From: Shuttleworthia sp045545575
GTDB lineage: Bacteria; Bacillota; Clostridia; Lachnospirales; Lachnospiraceae
Length of the DNA stretch: 19,610 nt
Direction: 5' to 3'
Assembly: GCA_045545575.1 (NCBI GenBank)
Contig: JAZQBE010000113.1
Location: 1 to 19,610 of the forward strand
Shown here: positions 8,901 through 14,627 of the stretch, one piece after another
Layout: each line of letters opens with the position of its first letter
How positions within the stretch are numbered: the stretch's first letter is position 1
Made by a program: the position numbers and the translations under genes
Notes under the pieces: generated by a model
Databases searched by the model: none
What the model was told of the DNA's origin: nothing
The model's input: the letters and a program-made list of their open reading frames with translations, nothing else

Positions 8901-9651
8901 CATTGACTCGGACACGCATATTAAGACCTTTGAAACACAGGTTCCGTTTGGAACGTTATTCAGTATCACAGAGGCGGTAGACGAGAAGTGGACTGTGGAG
9001 GTCAGGGCTTATACTTCAGATGAAGACGGCAATCCGATTACAGAGACCGGACTGAGAAACGGAAATCCGCTGTTTGTTAACGGAAATATCAGGCTGGTTT
9101 TCCGAAACCAGATGGAAACCGCCGCCACGGTTACCTTTATCAAAACAAACGAGAACGGAACCAGCGATATTACGTCTGACGGCATCCGAGCGAATCAGTT
9201 CGATGACATCGTACTTAGCGGCGCGAGATTCAGTCTTTTAAGAAAAGCTACAGCGGACGGTGCGTATACGTTATTTATGCAGGACCTGGTCATTGACAAG
9301 TTCGGCACTATCTCCCTTCCGCAGGGCTTTTATAAGCTGGTTGAAAATCAGCCTCCTGCCGGCTATATCATGACAAATAACACCTGGGAGTTTGTGGTCG
9401 ACTACGACGGAAGCGTTTATGCGACGCTTGGACAGCCCGGATTATTCTTCAGACCGACAAATGACACCAGTGACAGCAGAAACCGGGTTTCCGATGAATC
9501 GTTCGTTATCACGAACCAGCCCGGTTCGGCCCTTCCGATGACCGGCGCGTCCGGTACATTACCTTATACATTAGGCGGAGCGGTGCTTATCATCGCATCC
9601 GCTTTGATGTACGGATTCAGGATGAGGCGAAGAGAAAGGAGGTTAAGATAA
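2953..9651 (+). CDS. Giant LPMTG-anchored mosaic adhesin (pilus-associated)
   Basis: The 2232-residue surface protein starts with a basic stretch and a hydrophobic signal/anchor (about residues 21-41, ending SLILPAITME, a form common in clostridial SpaA-like adhesins). Three Cys/His motifs follow (50-104), then an acidic Ala/Asp/Glu linker with a 27-bp repeat. Three related modules cover about 196-690. From about 700 to 2040 comes a beta-rich stretch with InlB B-repeat/Flg_new-like segments, such as RYALDGWYEV and RGYELLGWSL. A Cna-B/SpaA-like domain (about 2053-2153) carries an E-box, YKLVENQPPAGY. The sorting signal LPMTG (2194-2198), a hydrophobic helix and an RRRERR tail end the protein. 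It should be exported by Sec and joined to the pilus or cell wall by sortase, probably as a tip or ancillary adhesin; the ligand is unknown. ATG 2953 is coupled to the upstream stop. A GTG at 2968 has a better ribosome binding site (GGAGAG 2955-2960) and may be the real start. Confidence 0.92.
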   Translation: MERQKVKRIKKINWSLWRRRVALPVAMVVVFVTTYSLILPAITMERESFCGLEEHTHSDECYTVETVYTCGLEEGEEHTHTEECISETRTLTCGLEEHVHTEECYVDPNAPAEEETDAADDADAAAPAVEDAAASGDAADAEAGEDIPAADAGEDVPAADAGEDVPAADAESDGDAASEDAASDETGAPEAGSSFFEVKVEGEPEAAAPVPADVTFEQELDPEHPDRKVTVVVDCTAAAGIPADAVLEVKEFFDTDEEYDGFFAAVEGELCKNGEEIFHARFFDFTIRDAAGNELALQAPVKVKVVSDALTDQLVHAVSLDAEQPAEVELTAKDNTVRFDADGFTSFAIVVLKDEELPAEEEPAAVPVPDFEMSETEFMEEGEVFFMPEAEPEEEPEPLVGADVTLKKVLVSDGQNVTITVDCKAEAGVPADAQLQVREIKQTEEAYDGYLNDAKDAIDLEKKQITFVRFFDITILDANGNEIQPTAAVDVKIVMSDAAQADEENAPQVLHYGEENTELVDSVTEGDTVSFEANGFSVYGIVGTEPITVPFVAGDGRTYEVTVNFGNNAGIPENAKLQVFEVLKTDEDYDSYVERSAEAIDSDADSLNYIKLLDISIVDEGGNKVVLLAPVDVQIRLMDDYATNENTQVVHFAEDAEPEVIAPEVGTDTVSFETGGFSIYAIIEDDVEVVPRRTYHFVRLNEETGALEPYLFYNQAHELVDNQIIKNGDDLEPINTPYIPDEETWGGWRVVNIEGYDPDNTSSQNYTSLSYGRDVVFDEPLTVTQTEDIYVIPFFGHYHTATFIDYLFNEDVVTGYLIHNREEVPLGTSYDTTVQTVPSHKSVGGSSQADLVFVGWRLLHDESQMAGYFTWDAENNELKLKDGVSWSDVDPQDEPDGHDVPGIIRDANKYVIGIEMDPDESRNYVLLPVYKKAYWVEYYSGPVGSGATYVAPVHVGVGETAAAAGAEPTVTMNWRGYEFQYWTETNTFDADGKPIEYNQDNQPPRYNFNQVLTKDVKLYAYWKKATTTYTVMFWRQQLGDDKNLTADQKTYDYAGQRTGTGTVDAEIHLTDADQHMNDATYNSANEDYKKYTGFTYAKTDAEGKTINANGSTVVNVYYDRNLITMNFDRDIDSYTPTEDETGTVYGLVDGQYIQLTWNGTNWEYTTDEPTYADYTGQRYNSTTGDNGTQYGVYQGSVVRVYHHYQGGWFGYNHWSRRSEHATSMWTDDQQYDGPRYVQNNNGEYGFVDGAMVPLTNGQYQNGTQPVTHVYDGPKYKKTTTRSFTGLYGQLLEKYGYKWPADTVWSYDTSSSQTPSKGMSYLGEFVLPTDVQDTTGKTINLHAQGSPTNYIEFYTQLPNSTQPGNVSSYQLNATGSYDFNPYINVDFVLSDKYEGFTVYGYRRFTGTGSNKRYADANIVPAAVNDTVRLKGDGPQYNLDVYYKVYSYDVTYKDPVTREVLSNDAFNYGANIDNNGAPAASVVEGHVPVGYRLLRDDEGHIIWYADPNRESVFNFDRTMPNHDLEVFPGFEPIYYWIKIEPNGGVLSGTESTWFWKRHGDTSVYEYTDASRGFTVDPDGEYYYHYDEFVDPVNDVNQYNNNTNRKAEYRKIADYDGEGTWLDDSYDGKRYTVTDRYALDGWYEVVKDASGNESLIPYHFGSPITHNTTLRAIWITNGAYSTVYKVEGVDADGNPLYTYTVGDKTYLVTHFEGEHYYSYFDEDGDEQVLDPAIGRTLPKLTGTGAPVGGHTYEDQSDTIILHRPDPPEGYVCTGYYYFDGTDGRVYIPGNVFKIDADEDYDHDRQFVFYPIYEPISDRKVEVTNITFDPNVTDADLGDVVLDSTLKDEFEGEGDNLVQKQGIDAAKKTVMFMNRQINSDLTLLGEIYTRRGYELLGWSLTPGKNNTVDFELGQEHVAADNLSKEGNTDANTLYAVWRVKKYTITVEKIVESDWAFDKSHRFTFVPDFTGMEGLTTELQTNFSLTGDIDSDTHIKTFETQVPFGTLFSITEAVDEKWTVEVRAYTSDEDGNPITETGLRNGNPLFVNGNIRLVFRNQMETAATVTFIKTNENGTSDITSDGIRANQFDDIVLSGARFSLLRKATADGAYTLFMQDLVIDKFGTISLPQGFYKLVENQPPAGYIMTNNTWEFVVDYDGSVYATLGQPGLFFRPTNDTSDSRNRVSDESFVITNQPGSALPMTGASGTLPYTLGGAVLIIASALMYGFRMRRRERRLR
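3100..3264 (+). repeat. Three Cys/His repeats at the adhesin N-terminus
   Basis: Residues 50-61, 70-84 and 93-104 repeat the pattern C-G-L-E-E...H-x-H-x3-C. The second copy has a three-residue insertion (GEE) before its HxH. That gives six cysteines and six histidines just outside the membrane. From memory, CGxxxHxHxxxC(Y) repeats recur after the signal peptide of large surface proteins in gut Firmicutes. Metal binding or disulfide formation is plausible but unproven. Confidence 0.85.
3379..3459 (+). repeat. 27-bp tandem repeat, three copies, in the adhesin linker
   Basis: Three in-frame 27-bp units (3379-3405, 3406-3432, 3433-3459) encode AGED(I/V)PAAD. Units two and three differ at one third-codon base only (GGG versus GGT), which points to recent duplication. 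Copy number could vary by slippage without breaking the frame, changing only the length of the acidic spacer. Confidence 0.85.
3538..5022 (+). repeat. Three homologous ~150-residue modules in the adhesin
   Basis: Residues about 196-356, 399-545 and 547-690 share one layout: a strand such as VTVVVDC or VTITVDC, then AGIPADAxLxVxE, an acidic YDG(Y/F) stretch, a (R/K)(F/L)(F/L)D(F/I)(T/S)I segment, GNE/GNK, A-x-V-x-V-(K/Q), and a closing V-(S/R)-F-x-x-x-GF(S/T)x(Y/F)(A/G)I. They are clearly diverged duplicates. The fold looks like an all-beta stalk module; I cannot name a family for it. Confidence 0.75.
6450..7385 (+). other. AT-richer block inside the adhesin gene
   Basis: By hand count 6481-6720 is 104/240 G+C (43%), whereas 3601-3660 in the same gene is 40/60 (67%), and codon choice changes visibly at about 6450 and 7385. 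The frame stays open. The region (residues about 1167-1477) is rich in Tyr, Gly, Asn and Thr and holds Y-D/T-G-(P/Q)-(R/K)-Y units. Boundaries are approximate. The most likely explanation is a recombined, laterally acquired adhesin segment; a tract under diversifying selection is the alternative. Confidence 0.6.
9532..9648 (+). other. Adhesin cell-wall sorting signal
   Basis: These bases encode residues 2194-2232: LPMTG, a hydrophobic helix (LGGAVLIIASALMYGF) and the positively charged tail RMRRRERRLR. Sortases cut such signals between Thr and Gly. The Met at the third position differs from the LPSTG of the major pilin in the same locus. Confidence 0.9.
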
Positions 9652-9722
9652 AGCCTCTGATCTCGACGAAATACATACGCCGAAGTCTGAAACCGTAAAC
9701 AGCAAATTTCATACCAGACTGC

Positions 9723-9753
9723 CTCGCGGGCGATCCGTCGAGACGCCCGCGGG
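9723..9753 (+). promoter_or_regulatory. GC-rich stem-loop upstream of the pilin gene
   Basis: CGCGGGCG (9725-9732) pairs perfectly with CGCCCGCG (9744-9751), extended by a T-G wobble and a C-G pair, with an 11-base loop. No run of T follows, so it is not a standard intrinsic terminator. It lies in the 139-base gap between adhesin and pilin, 37 bases before the pilin ATG. A role in RNA processing, stability or partial termination that raises pilin above adhesin output is inferred. The rest of the gap shows no convincing promoter. Confidence 0.6.
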
Positions 9754-9790
9754 CAGCCGAAACTGCAGTTGATTAAGAAAGGAAATCATT

Positions 9791-11275
9791 ATGAAGACAT
9801 TGAAGAAGACCTTCGCTCTGCTGGTTGCCATGATTCTGGTACTGGGCATGAGCACTGTTGCTTTCGCAGCGGATCCGCCGACGGATGGTAAGATTACTGT
9901 CACGCCGCCTGCGAACACACTGGCAGAGTCATCGAACACCTACACGTTATATAAGGTGTTTGCAGCTGAAACAGATGGATCAAACTATAGCTATAAACTT
10001 TCCGGTGCTCATACAACTGTTCCGACAGGGTTTATTTTAGACGATGCCGGAAACGTCTTTTTCGCTACGATTGTTGATACGGAGGAAACGGGAACTTTCA
10101 AAACGAAAATCGACGGAGAAACGAAGATCCTGAAAAACAAAACTACATTAAGCGATGCGGATATTGCTGCGATTGCGGCATATGTTACCGATGCGGATAT
10201 AGTCGATACAAAGACTGTGATGGGCACGACTGCTGCGGTGTTTTCCGATCTTGCGTATGGCTACTATTATGTGTCGACGACAACGGGTTCGTTAGTCGTT
10301 ATTGACAGCACCAAGCCAGATGTAGCAGTTGTTGATAAGAACACCGTGCCTGAGCTGGACAAGCAGGCGAAGCAGGCTGCGGATCCCACCTATATGGAAA
10401 TCGACACGGCCGGTCACAACGCGATTGCACAGGTAGGCACTACGGTTCCTTATGAAGCAACGATTACCGTAGGCAAGGGCGCGATCGGATATGTTTTCCA
10501 CGATAAGATGGGAAACGGTCTTTCCTATAACGGCGATGTCAAGGTATACAATGGCAATGATGAAGTGACCGAAGGAACCGCGACGTTCAGCAAGACAACG
10601 GATACGGCTGCCGGAGATACCATTACCATCACCTTTGTAGATTCTTATACGAAAGCGCTGCCCGAAGGAACGGTTCTTACCATTAAGTATTCCGCGACCA
10701 TCACCAGCGATGCCCTGACGGTTACCCCGGCAACAAATACGGCAAGCCTGGAATATGGTGATGAGAATGGATCCAATTCCGTACCTGAGGTTCCGGTAAA
10801 CGTATACAATGCGAAGTTTACCGTAACAAAGAAGGACGAGAAGGGCGATGCGCTCGCTGGTGCCGGATTCGTGCTGAAGAATGCGACGAACAAGTATTAC
10901 AAGCTCACGGTAACGGCCGGCGTAGCCAGTGTTACCTGGGTTGATACGATTGCGGACGCTACGGAGCTTACAACGACGACCGGAACAGACGGCAACGTCA
11001 TTTCGTTCACGGGCCTTGGAAAAGGGACTTACACCTTAGTAGAGAATACCGTTCCCACCGGCTACAATGGAGCGGCGGATGTGACCTTTACGGTTGCGGG
11101 AGACAATTACACGACGACGAACCTTGAACAGACGGCTGAAGTAACCAATAACAAGGGTGCTGAACTTCCCTCCACCGGTGGCATCGGTACCACGATCTTC
11201 TACATCATTGGTGCGATTCTTGTAATCGGTGCGGGCGTGCTCTTAGTAACCCGCCGCCGCATGAGCAGCAACTAA
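9791..11275 (+). CDS. Major pilin (backbone), LPSTG-anchored
   Basis: AAAGGAA at 9778-9784 precedes ATG 9791. The 494-residue product has a signal peptide ending AFA (24-26). The N-terminal domain ends in VVDKN (180-184), which lines up with the VYPKN pilin motif; K183 would be the nucleophile joining subunits. A middle domain (about 195-340) is followed by a Cna-B/SpaA-like domain starting KFTVTKKD with the E-box YTLVEN (E418). LPSTGG (459-464), a hydrophobic helix and an RRRMSSN tail form the sorting signal. Known backbone pilins are exported by Sec, cross-linked by a class C sortase through the motif lysine and the LPxTG threonine, and stiffened by Lys-Asn isopeptide bonds; K in TVTKKD and N in VTNNKG are candidates. 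The N-terminal third is AT-richer than the rest. The sortase lies 7.5 kb downstream beyond the glycan cassette. Confidence 0.95.
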   Translation: MKTLKKTFALLVAMILVLGMSTVAFAADPPTDGKITVTPPANTLAESSNTYTLYKVFAAETDGSNYSYKLSGAHTTVPTGFILDDAGNVFFATIVDTEETGTFKTKIDGETKILKNKTTLSDADIAAIAAYVTDADIVDTKTVMGTTAAVFSDLAYGYYYVSTTTGSLVVIDSTKPDVAVVDKNTVPELDKQAKQAADPTYMEIDTAGHNAIAQVGTTVPYEATITVGKGAIGYVFHDKMGNGLSYNGDVKVYNGNDEVTEGTATFSKTTDTAAGDTITITFVDSYTKALPEGTVLTIKYSATITSDALTVTPATNTASLEYGDENGSNSVPEVPVNVYNAKFTVTKKDEKGDALAGAGFVLKNATNKYYKLTVTAGVASVTWVDTIADATELTTTTGTDGNVISFTGLGKGTYTLVENTVPTGYNGAADVTFTVAGDNYTTTNLEQTAEVTNNKGAELPSTGGIGTTIFYIIGAILVIGAGVLLVTRRRMSSN

Positions 11276-11307
11276 TGTACGACTGATGTAAACAGCATCA
11301 TAGAATT

Positions 11308-11356
11308 CGCCGGCGTTTTACGGGTTCCGGGTTTCCGGAACCCGGGGACGCCGGTG
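11308..11356 (+). promoter_or_regulatory. Long compound stem-loop after the pilin gene
   Basis: CGGGTTCCGG (11321-11330) pairs perfectly with CCGGAACCCG (11335-11344) around a GTTT loop. Outside it CCGGCGT (11310-11316) pairs with ACGCCGG (11348-11354), extended by a wobble and a C-G pair, leaving a small internal loop. The next bases (GCAGGGAATG) hold no T run, so it is not a canonical terminator. It lies between a gene expected to be very highly expressed and the glycan cassette. Partial termination or protection of the pilin mRNA 3' end is likely but inferred. Confidence 0.7.
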
Positions 11357-11370
11357 CAGGGAATGACAGA

Positions 11371-12642
11371 TTGGTGACACAGCAGTTTTTAAAACAGGGA
11401 AAGCGTTCGTTCGATTTCAAAACGATACTGGCTGACGCCATTCTGTTTGTGTTTATCATCACGACGTACATCTCGTTTATCGCGTTTGACGGCAGGACAG
11501 CCTATTCGGTTTTGATACTGGGCAAGTATCTGAACTCGGGAATCCTTCTTCTGATGTTCGGCCACCTGTGTCTGTCTGAAGGAGAATGGGTCGGGAAAGC
11601 ACTTCTGGAGAAGGATGAAAAAAGAGCACTGGCAAAGATCGCGGTTTCACTTGCGCTGACGGCCTTGCTGGCATACTTCTTCCTTCACCGGATGCCGGAT
11701 CTGGATATCGAACCCTTCTATACGGTGATCGGTATTTACCTGTTTGTTTTTTCCCTGGGCAGACCTTTCGGCAGAACGGCCGCGGTATTCCTTGCCGCAT
11801 ACGCAGGGATCTTCCTGACCGCATGCCTGGGCCTCGTGTTCGGCTACACAACGGATGCCGTGAGATTCACGGATTACGGAGCCAAACACACCTTCGGAAT
11901 GGTTCACCCGAACACGGCGGCACATATCCTGTTCATCATTGTGTTCTGTGTCTGGTATCTGTTCCTGCAGAAAAAGAAGAGCGCAGGCTGGATCCTGTTC
12001 TGGACGGCCGCGGCTTTTCTTGCAGTATTCAACCGCTGCCGGTCGATCATTTTCCTTCTGCTGGCATTTCCGCTGCTGTGGCGGGTATGCGGCAGGTGGA
12101 GCCGGATGAAAAACAGAGGATGGGAAAGGATCGTTACCGCCTTTCCGGCGATCTGTTTCGGCCTGTCATTACTGCTGTGCATACCGATCCATCTGATTCA
12201 CAGACTGACCTATGGCAATACGCTGTTCAGTATCGGAGAGCGGTTCGTACAGGCTGGGATGACGATCCGGAAATACGGACTTCCGCTGATCGGTCACTCG
12301 ATCGATACGTCCGGATCGATCAAAATGATGGTGGACGGTGTAAAAATCCCCCTGTTTGTGGTGGATAACTCCTACATCTCATACGGGGTGATCCGGGGCC
12401 TGCTCTGGCTGATCCCGTGCATCTGCATTCTTTGTCTGGCCATCCGGCTGGCCCGGTTGAAATCAGACAATGCGTTGGTTGTTTTCGGAATACTTTTGTG
12501 TGTATTCGCCATTTTGGAACGGCGTGGATTGGATCCAACCTTTAACCTGTTGTTTTTCTACCCGCTGTCTGTCATAAGAAAAGGGGGTGGTCGGCATGCA
12601 GAGCATAAAAGACGGAATCCAGATCGTATACGCCTCGGATGA
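11371..12642 (+). CDS. O-antigen polymerase/ligase-like membrane protein
   Basis: AGGGA at 11358-11362 lies eight bases before TTG 11371; GTG 11374 is an alternative start one codon later. The 423-residue product is a multi-span membrane protein with roughly ten to twelve hydrophobic segments. HPNTAA (179-184), NRCRS (221-225) and VDNSYI (331-336), the last in a long outside loop ahead of the final membrane spans, match the general pattern of Wzy polymerases and WaaL-type ligases, which act on undecaprenyl-linked glycans at the outer face. Sequence alone does not separate a polymerase from a ligase or a protein O-oligosaccharyltransferase. It is the first gene after the major pilin, and its last 47 bases overlap the next gene. 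Family confidence is good; the exact reaction is open. Confidence 0.75.
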   Translation: MVTQQFLKQGKRSFDFKTILADAILFVFIITTYISFIAFDGRTAYSVLILGKYLNSGILLLMFGHLCLSEGEWVGKALLEKDEKRALAKIAVSLALTALLAYFFLHRMPDLDIEPFYTVIGIYLFVFSLGRPFGRTAAVFLAAYAGIFLTACLGLVFGYTTDAVRFTDYGAKHTFGMVHPNTAAHILFIIVFCVWYLFLQKKKSAGWILFWTAAAFLAVFNRCRSIIFLLLAFPLLWRVCGRWSRMKNRGWERIVTAFPAICFGLSLLLCIPIHLIHRLTYGNTLFSIGERFVQAGMTIRKYGLPLIGHSIDTSGSIKMMVDGVKIPLFVVDNSYISYGVIRGLLWLIPCICILCLAIRLARLKSDNALVVFGILLCVFAILERRGLDPTFNLLFFYPLSVIRKGGGRHAEHKRRNPDRIRLG

Positions 12643-13606
12643 TCGCTTCGCCCAGGTACTTGGCGTTTCGATTGCGTCTGTATTCAGGGCAGGAGCGGAT
12701 GCCGGCTGCATCGGTATCACGGTGATTGACGGCGGAATCAGCCCCAAAAACCGGCAGAACCTTGACAAAATCTGCAGAGAATACGGCAGCAAGTCACCGA
12801 ATTATATTCAGCAGGACGATCTGAAAGAACTGCTTGGCGATCATATCCAGACCGATCGCGGAAGCATCATGCAGTACGCACGGCTGTTGATCGGCCGGCT
12901 TCCCTATGACAGGATCCTTTACCTGGACTGTGACGTCATGGTCCGAAAACCGATTGCGGATCTGTGGAACACGGATCTGCAGGGCATGACGGCAGCCGCC
13001 ATGCCGGATGTGTTCAGCCGCTTTTACCGAAAGGGGATGGAGCTGAAGCCGGAGGATCCCATTTACAACGACGGGGTGATGCTGGTGGACCTGACGAAGT
13101 GGCGGGAACATCAGATTGAAGAAAAGTCCCTGGCCTTCATTCACCGTCACCACGGCAGTCCTTTGAAAAACGATCTGGGCGCGATCAATGCGGTGCTTCG
13201 GGGAGAAGTGCGCGAGCTTTCTCCGGCGTGGAACGCGGTCACGGCTTTCTATGATTTTTCCTATGAGGAAATGCTGTATTACAGAAAGCCGCCGAAGTAT
13301 TTCGCGAAAGAGCAGATCGAACGGGCGGCTTCCGATCCGTGTGCGGTGCATTTTACTTCCAGCTTCTGCTCCAGCAGACCGTGGGAAGCAGGGTGCAGAC
13401 ATCCCTACGCCGCAGAGTATACGGCCATCAGGGAAACGACACCCTGGGCAGACGAACCGCTTGCGCAGCCCAAAAGAGGGCTCTTAAACCGCCTGGCGAA
13501 CCGCCTCCCCTGGGCGCTGACCATTCGTATCGCCCCCTGTCTGCAGGCATACGCAAGACCGCTTTATTGCCGTTTCAGAGAAGGGGTCCGAAACATTGGC
13601 AGGTAA
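12596..13606 (+). CDS. Glycosyltransferase family 8
   Basis: ATG 12596 was chosen because AAGGGGG (12581-12587) lies eight bases ahead; an in-frame GTG at 12587 overlaps that site. The 336-residue product fits GT8, retaining enzymes with a GT-A fold that move UDP-glucose or UDP-galactose onto lipid A cores, teichoic acid or glycoprotein glycans. It starts GIQIVYASDDRFA, and YDRILYLDCDVMV carries the metal-binding DCD (111-113). NDGVMLVDLTKWRE is the usual following block. Near the C-terminus HFTSSF and RPWEAGCRHPYA match the family's closing HF...KPW-like motif. There is no signal peptide, so it works in the cytoplasm or on the inner membrane face. It overlaps the upstream gene by 47 bases and the next by 11. 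Donor and acceptor sugars cannot be told. Confidence 0.9.
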   Translation: MQSIKDGIQIVYASDDRFAQVLGVSIASVFRAGADAGCIGITVIDGGISPKNRQNLDKICREYGSKSPNYIQQDDLKELLGDHIQTDRGSIMQYARLLIGRLPYDRILYLDCDVMVRKPIADLWNTDLQGMTAAAMPDVFSRFYRKGMELKPEDPIYNDGVMLVDLTKWREHQIEEKSLAFIHRHHGSPLKNDLGAINAVLRGEVRELSPAWNAVTAFYDFSYEEMLYYRKPPKYFAKEQIERAASDPCAVHFTSSFCSSRPWEAGCRHPYAAEYTAIRETTPWADEPLAQPKRGLLNRLANRLPWALTIRIAPCLQAYARPLYCRFREGVRNIGR

Positions 13607-14627
13607 GACGCCGGAGGTATCCGTCATCATACCGGTATATAATACAGAGGCTTATTTACCGGAATGCATTGCCGCTCTGAAGGCGCAGACACTGACAGAG
13701 TTTGAGGCGATCTTTGTGGACGACGGTTCCGACGACGGAAGCCGGCAGATTCTGGAGAATGCAGCGGCTTTGGACGCGCGGTTCCGAATCATCCGGTCTG
13801 CCCACGAAAACGCCGGCGCGGCCAGAAACAAAGGGCTGAAGGAAGCCAAAGGCAGATACGTCATCTTTCTGGATGCGGACGACGGTTACGCGTCTTCGAT
13901 CCTGAAAGAATGCGCCGGTCTGCTGGACCGGTCCGGTGCGGACATTGCGGTCTTTCACTTTCAGGAGCTGCGAAACGACGGGACGCTTACCTGCCGGTTC
14001 GGATTTCAGGAAGAATGGCTGGATGAAAGCCGCCGGCTGGATCCGAAACGGACGCCGGAAAAAGCATTGTTTTTTGGCGGTGCTTCGGTGTGGAACAAGA
14101 TGTACCGGCGAAAGCTGCTTCTGGAAAACGACCTGCGGTTCGAAGAACTCGAAGCCTATAACGACCTGACCTTCGTGCTTCGCGCAAACCTCGCGGCTGA
14201 GAAGATTGCCGTGCTGGACGAATGGCTGTACACGTACCGCTGCAGCCGGCCGCAGTCGATTTCGGAGGGACGGAGAGAGAAGTACCCGCTGATCCTGGAC
14301 GCGCTGGAGCGCTTCGGATCCCAGACCCGCAGCGCGGATCCGGCGGTGATCGACATCGCCAGGGCGCACTTTCTGATCAAGACCCTGCTGATGGATATCG
14401 GCGATTACCGGCAGAAGCAGGCGGAAGCGTTTTTCACGTACTGCAGGCAGTACCTGAGAGGAACGCGGTTTGATACCGGAAGAATCGCAGCCTTCTATCC
14501 GCAGCTGAATGCGATGATCTGTGTCTTTCGAATTCTAAACTATAATGCGGTTCGGGTTTTGGATGCGCTGGGGCTGATGAAAGAACTCCGCAGACGCATT
14601 CACAGCCGGAAGGAGCTGAAGAAATGA
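13596..14627 (+). CDS. Glycosyltransferase family 2
   Basis: The start is TTG 13596, nine bases after AAGGGG (13581-13586); no ATG fits the conserved N-terminus. The 343-residue product begins VSVIIPVYNTEAYL, the hallmark of inverting GT-A family 2 enzymes, with VDDGS (41-45) for nucleotide binding and the metal site DADD (93-96). WNKMYRR follows the catalytic domain, as in many cell-wall glycan GT2 proteins. No membrane segments are seen. It overlaps the GT8 stop by 11 bases and shares ATGA with the next gene. It probably adds one sugar, or a sugar-phosphate, to a lipid-linked precursor; the donor is unknown. It is shorter than, and distinct from, the two GT2 genes at 16150 and 17442. Confidence 0.92.
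   Translation: MAGKTPEVSVIIPVYNTEAYLPECIAALKAQTLTEFEAIFVDDGSDDGSRQILENAAALDARFRIIRSAHENAGAARNKGLKEAKGRYVIFLDADDGYASSILKECAGLLDRSGADIAVFHFQELRNDGTLTCRFGFQEEWLDESRRLDPKRTPEKALFFGGASVWNKMYRRKLLLENDLRFEELEAYNDLTFVLRANLAAEKIAVLDEWLYTYRCSRPQSISEGRREKYPLILDALERFGSQTRSADPAVIDIARAHFLIKTLLMDIGDYRQKQAEAFFTYCRQYLRGTRFDTGRIAAFYPQLNAMICVFRILNYNAVRVLDALGLMKELRRRIHSRKELKK

Noticed and set aside
11308..11356. Standard Rho-independent terminator after the pilin
   Set aside because: The stem is strong but is followed by GCAGGGAATG with no T run, so it was recorded as a regulatory stem-loop instead.
12587..12642. Frameshift or fusion between the membrane protein and the GT8 gene
   Set aside because: The 47-base overlap might suggest an error, but both frames keep their family motifs and the GT8 start has its own ribosome binding site; an ordinary overlap.
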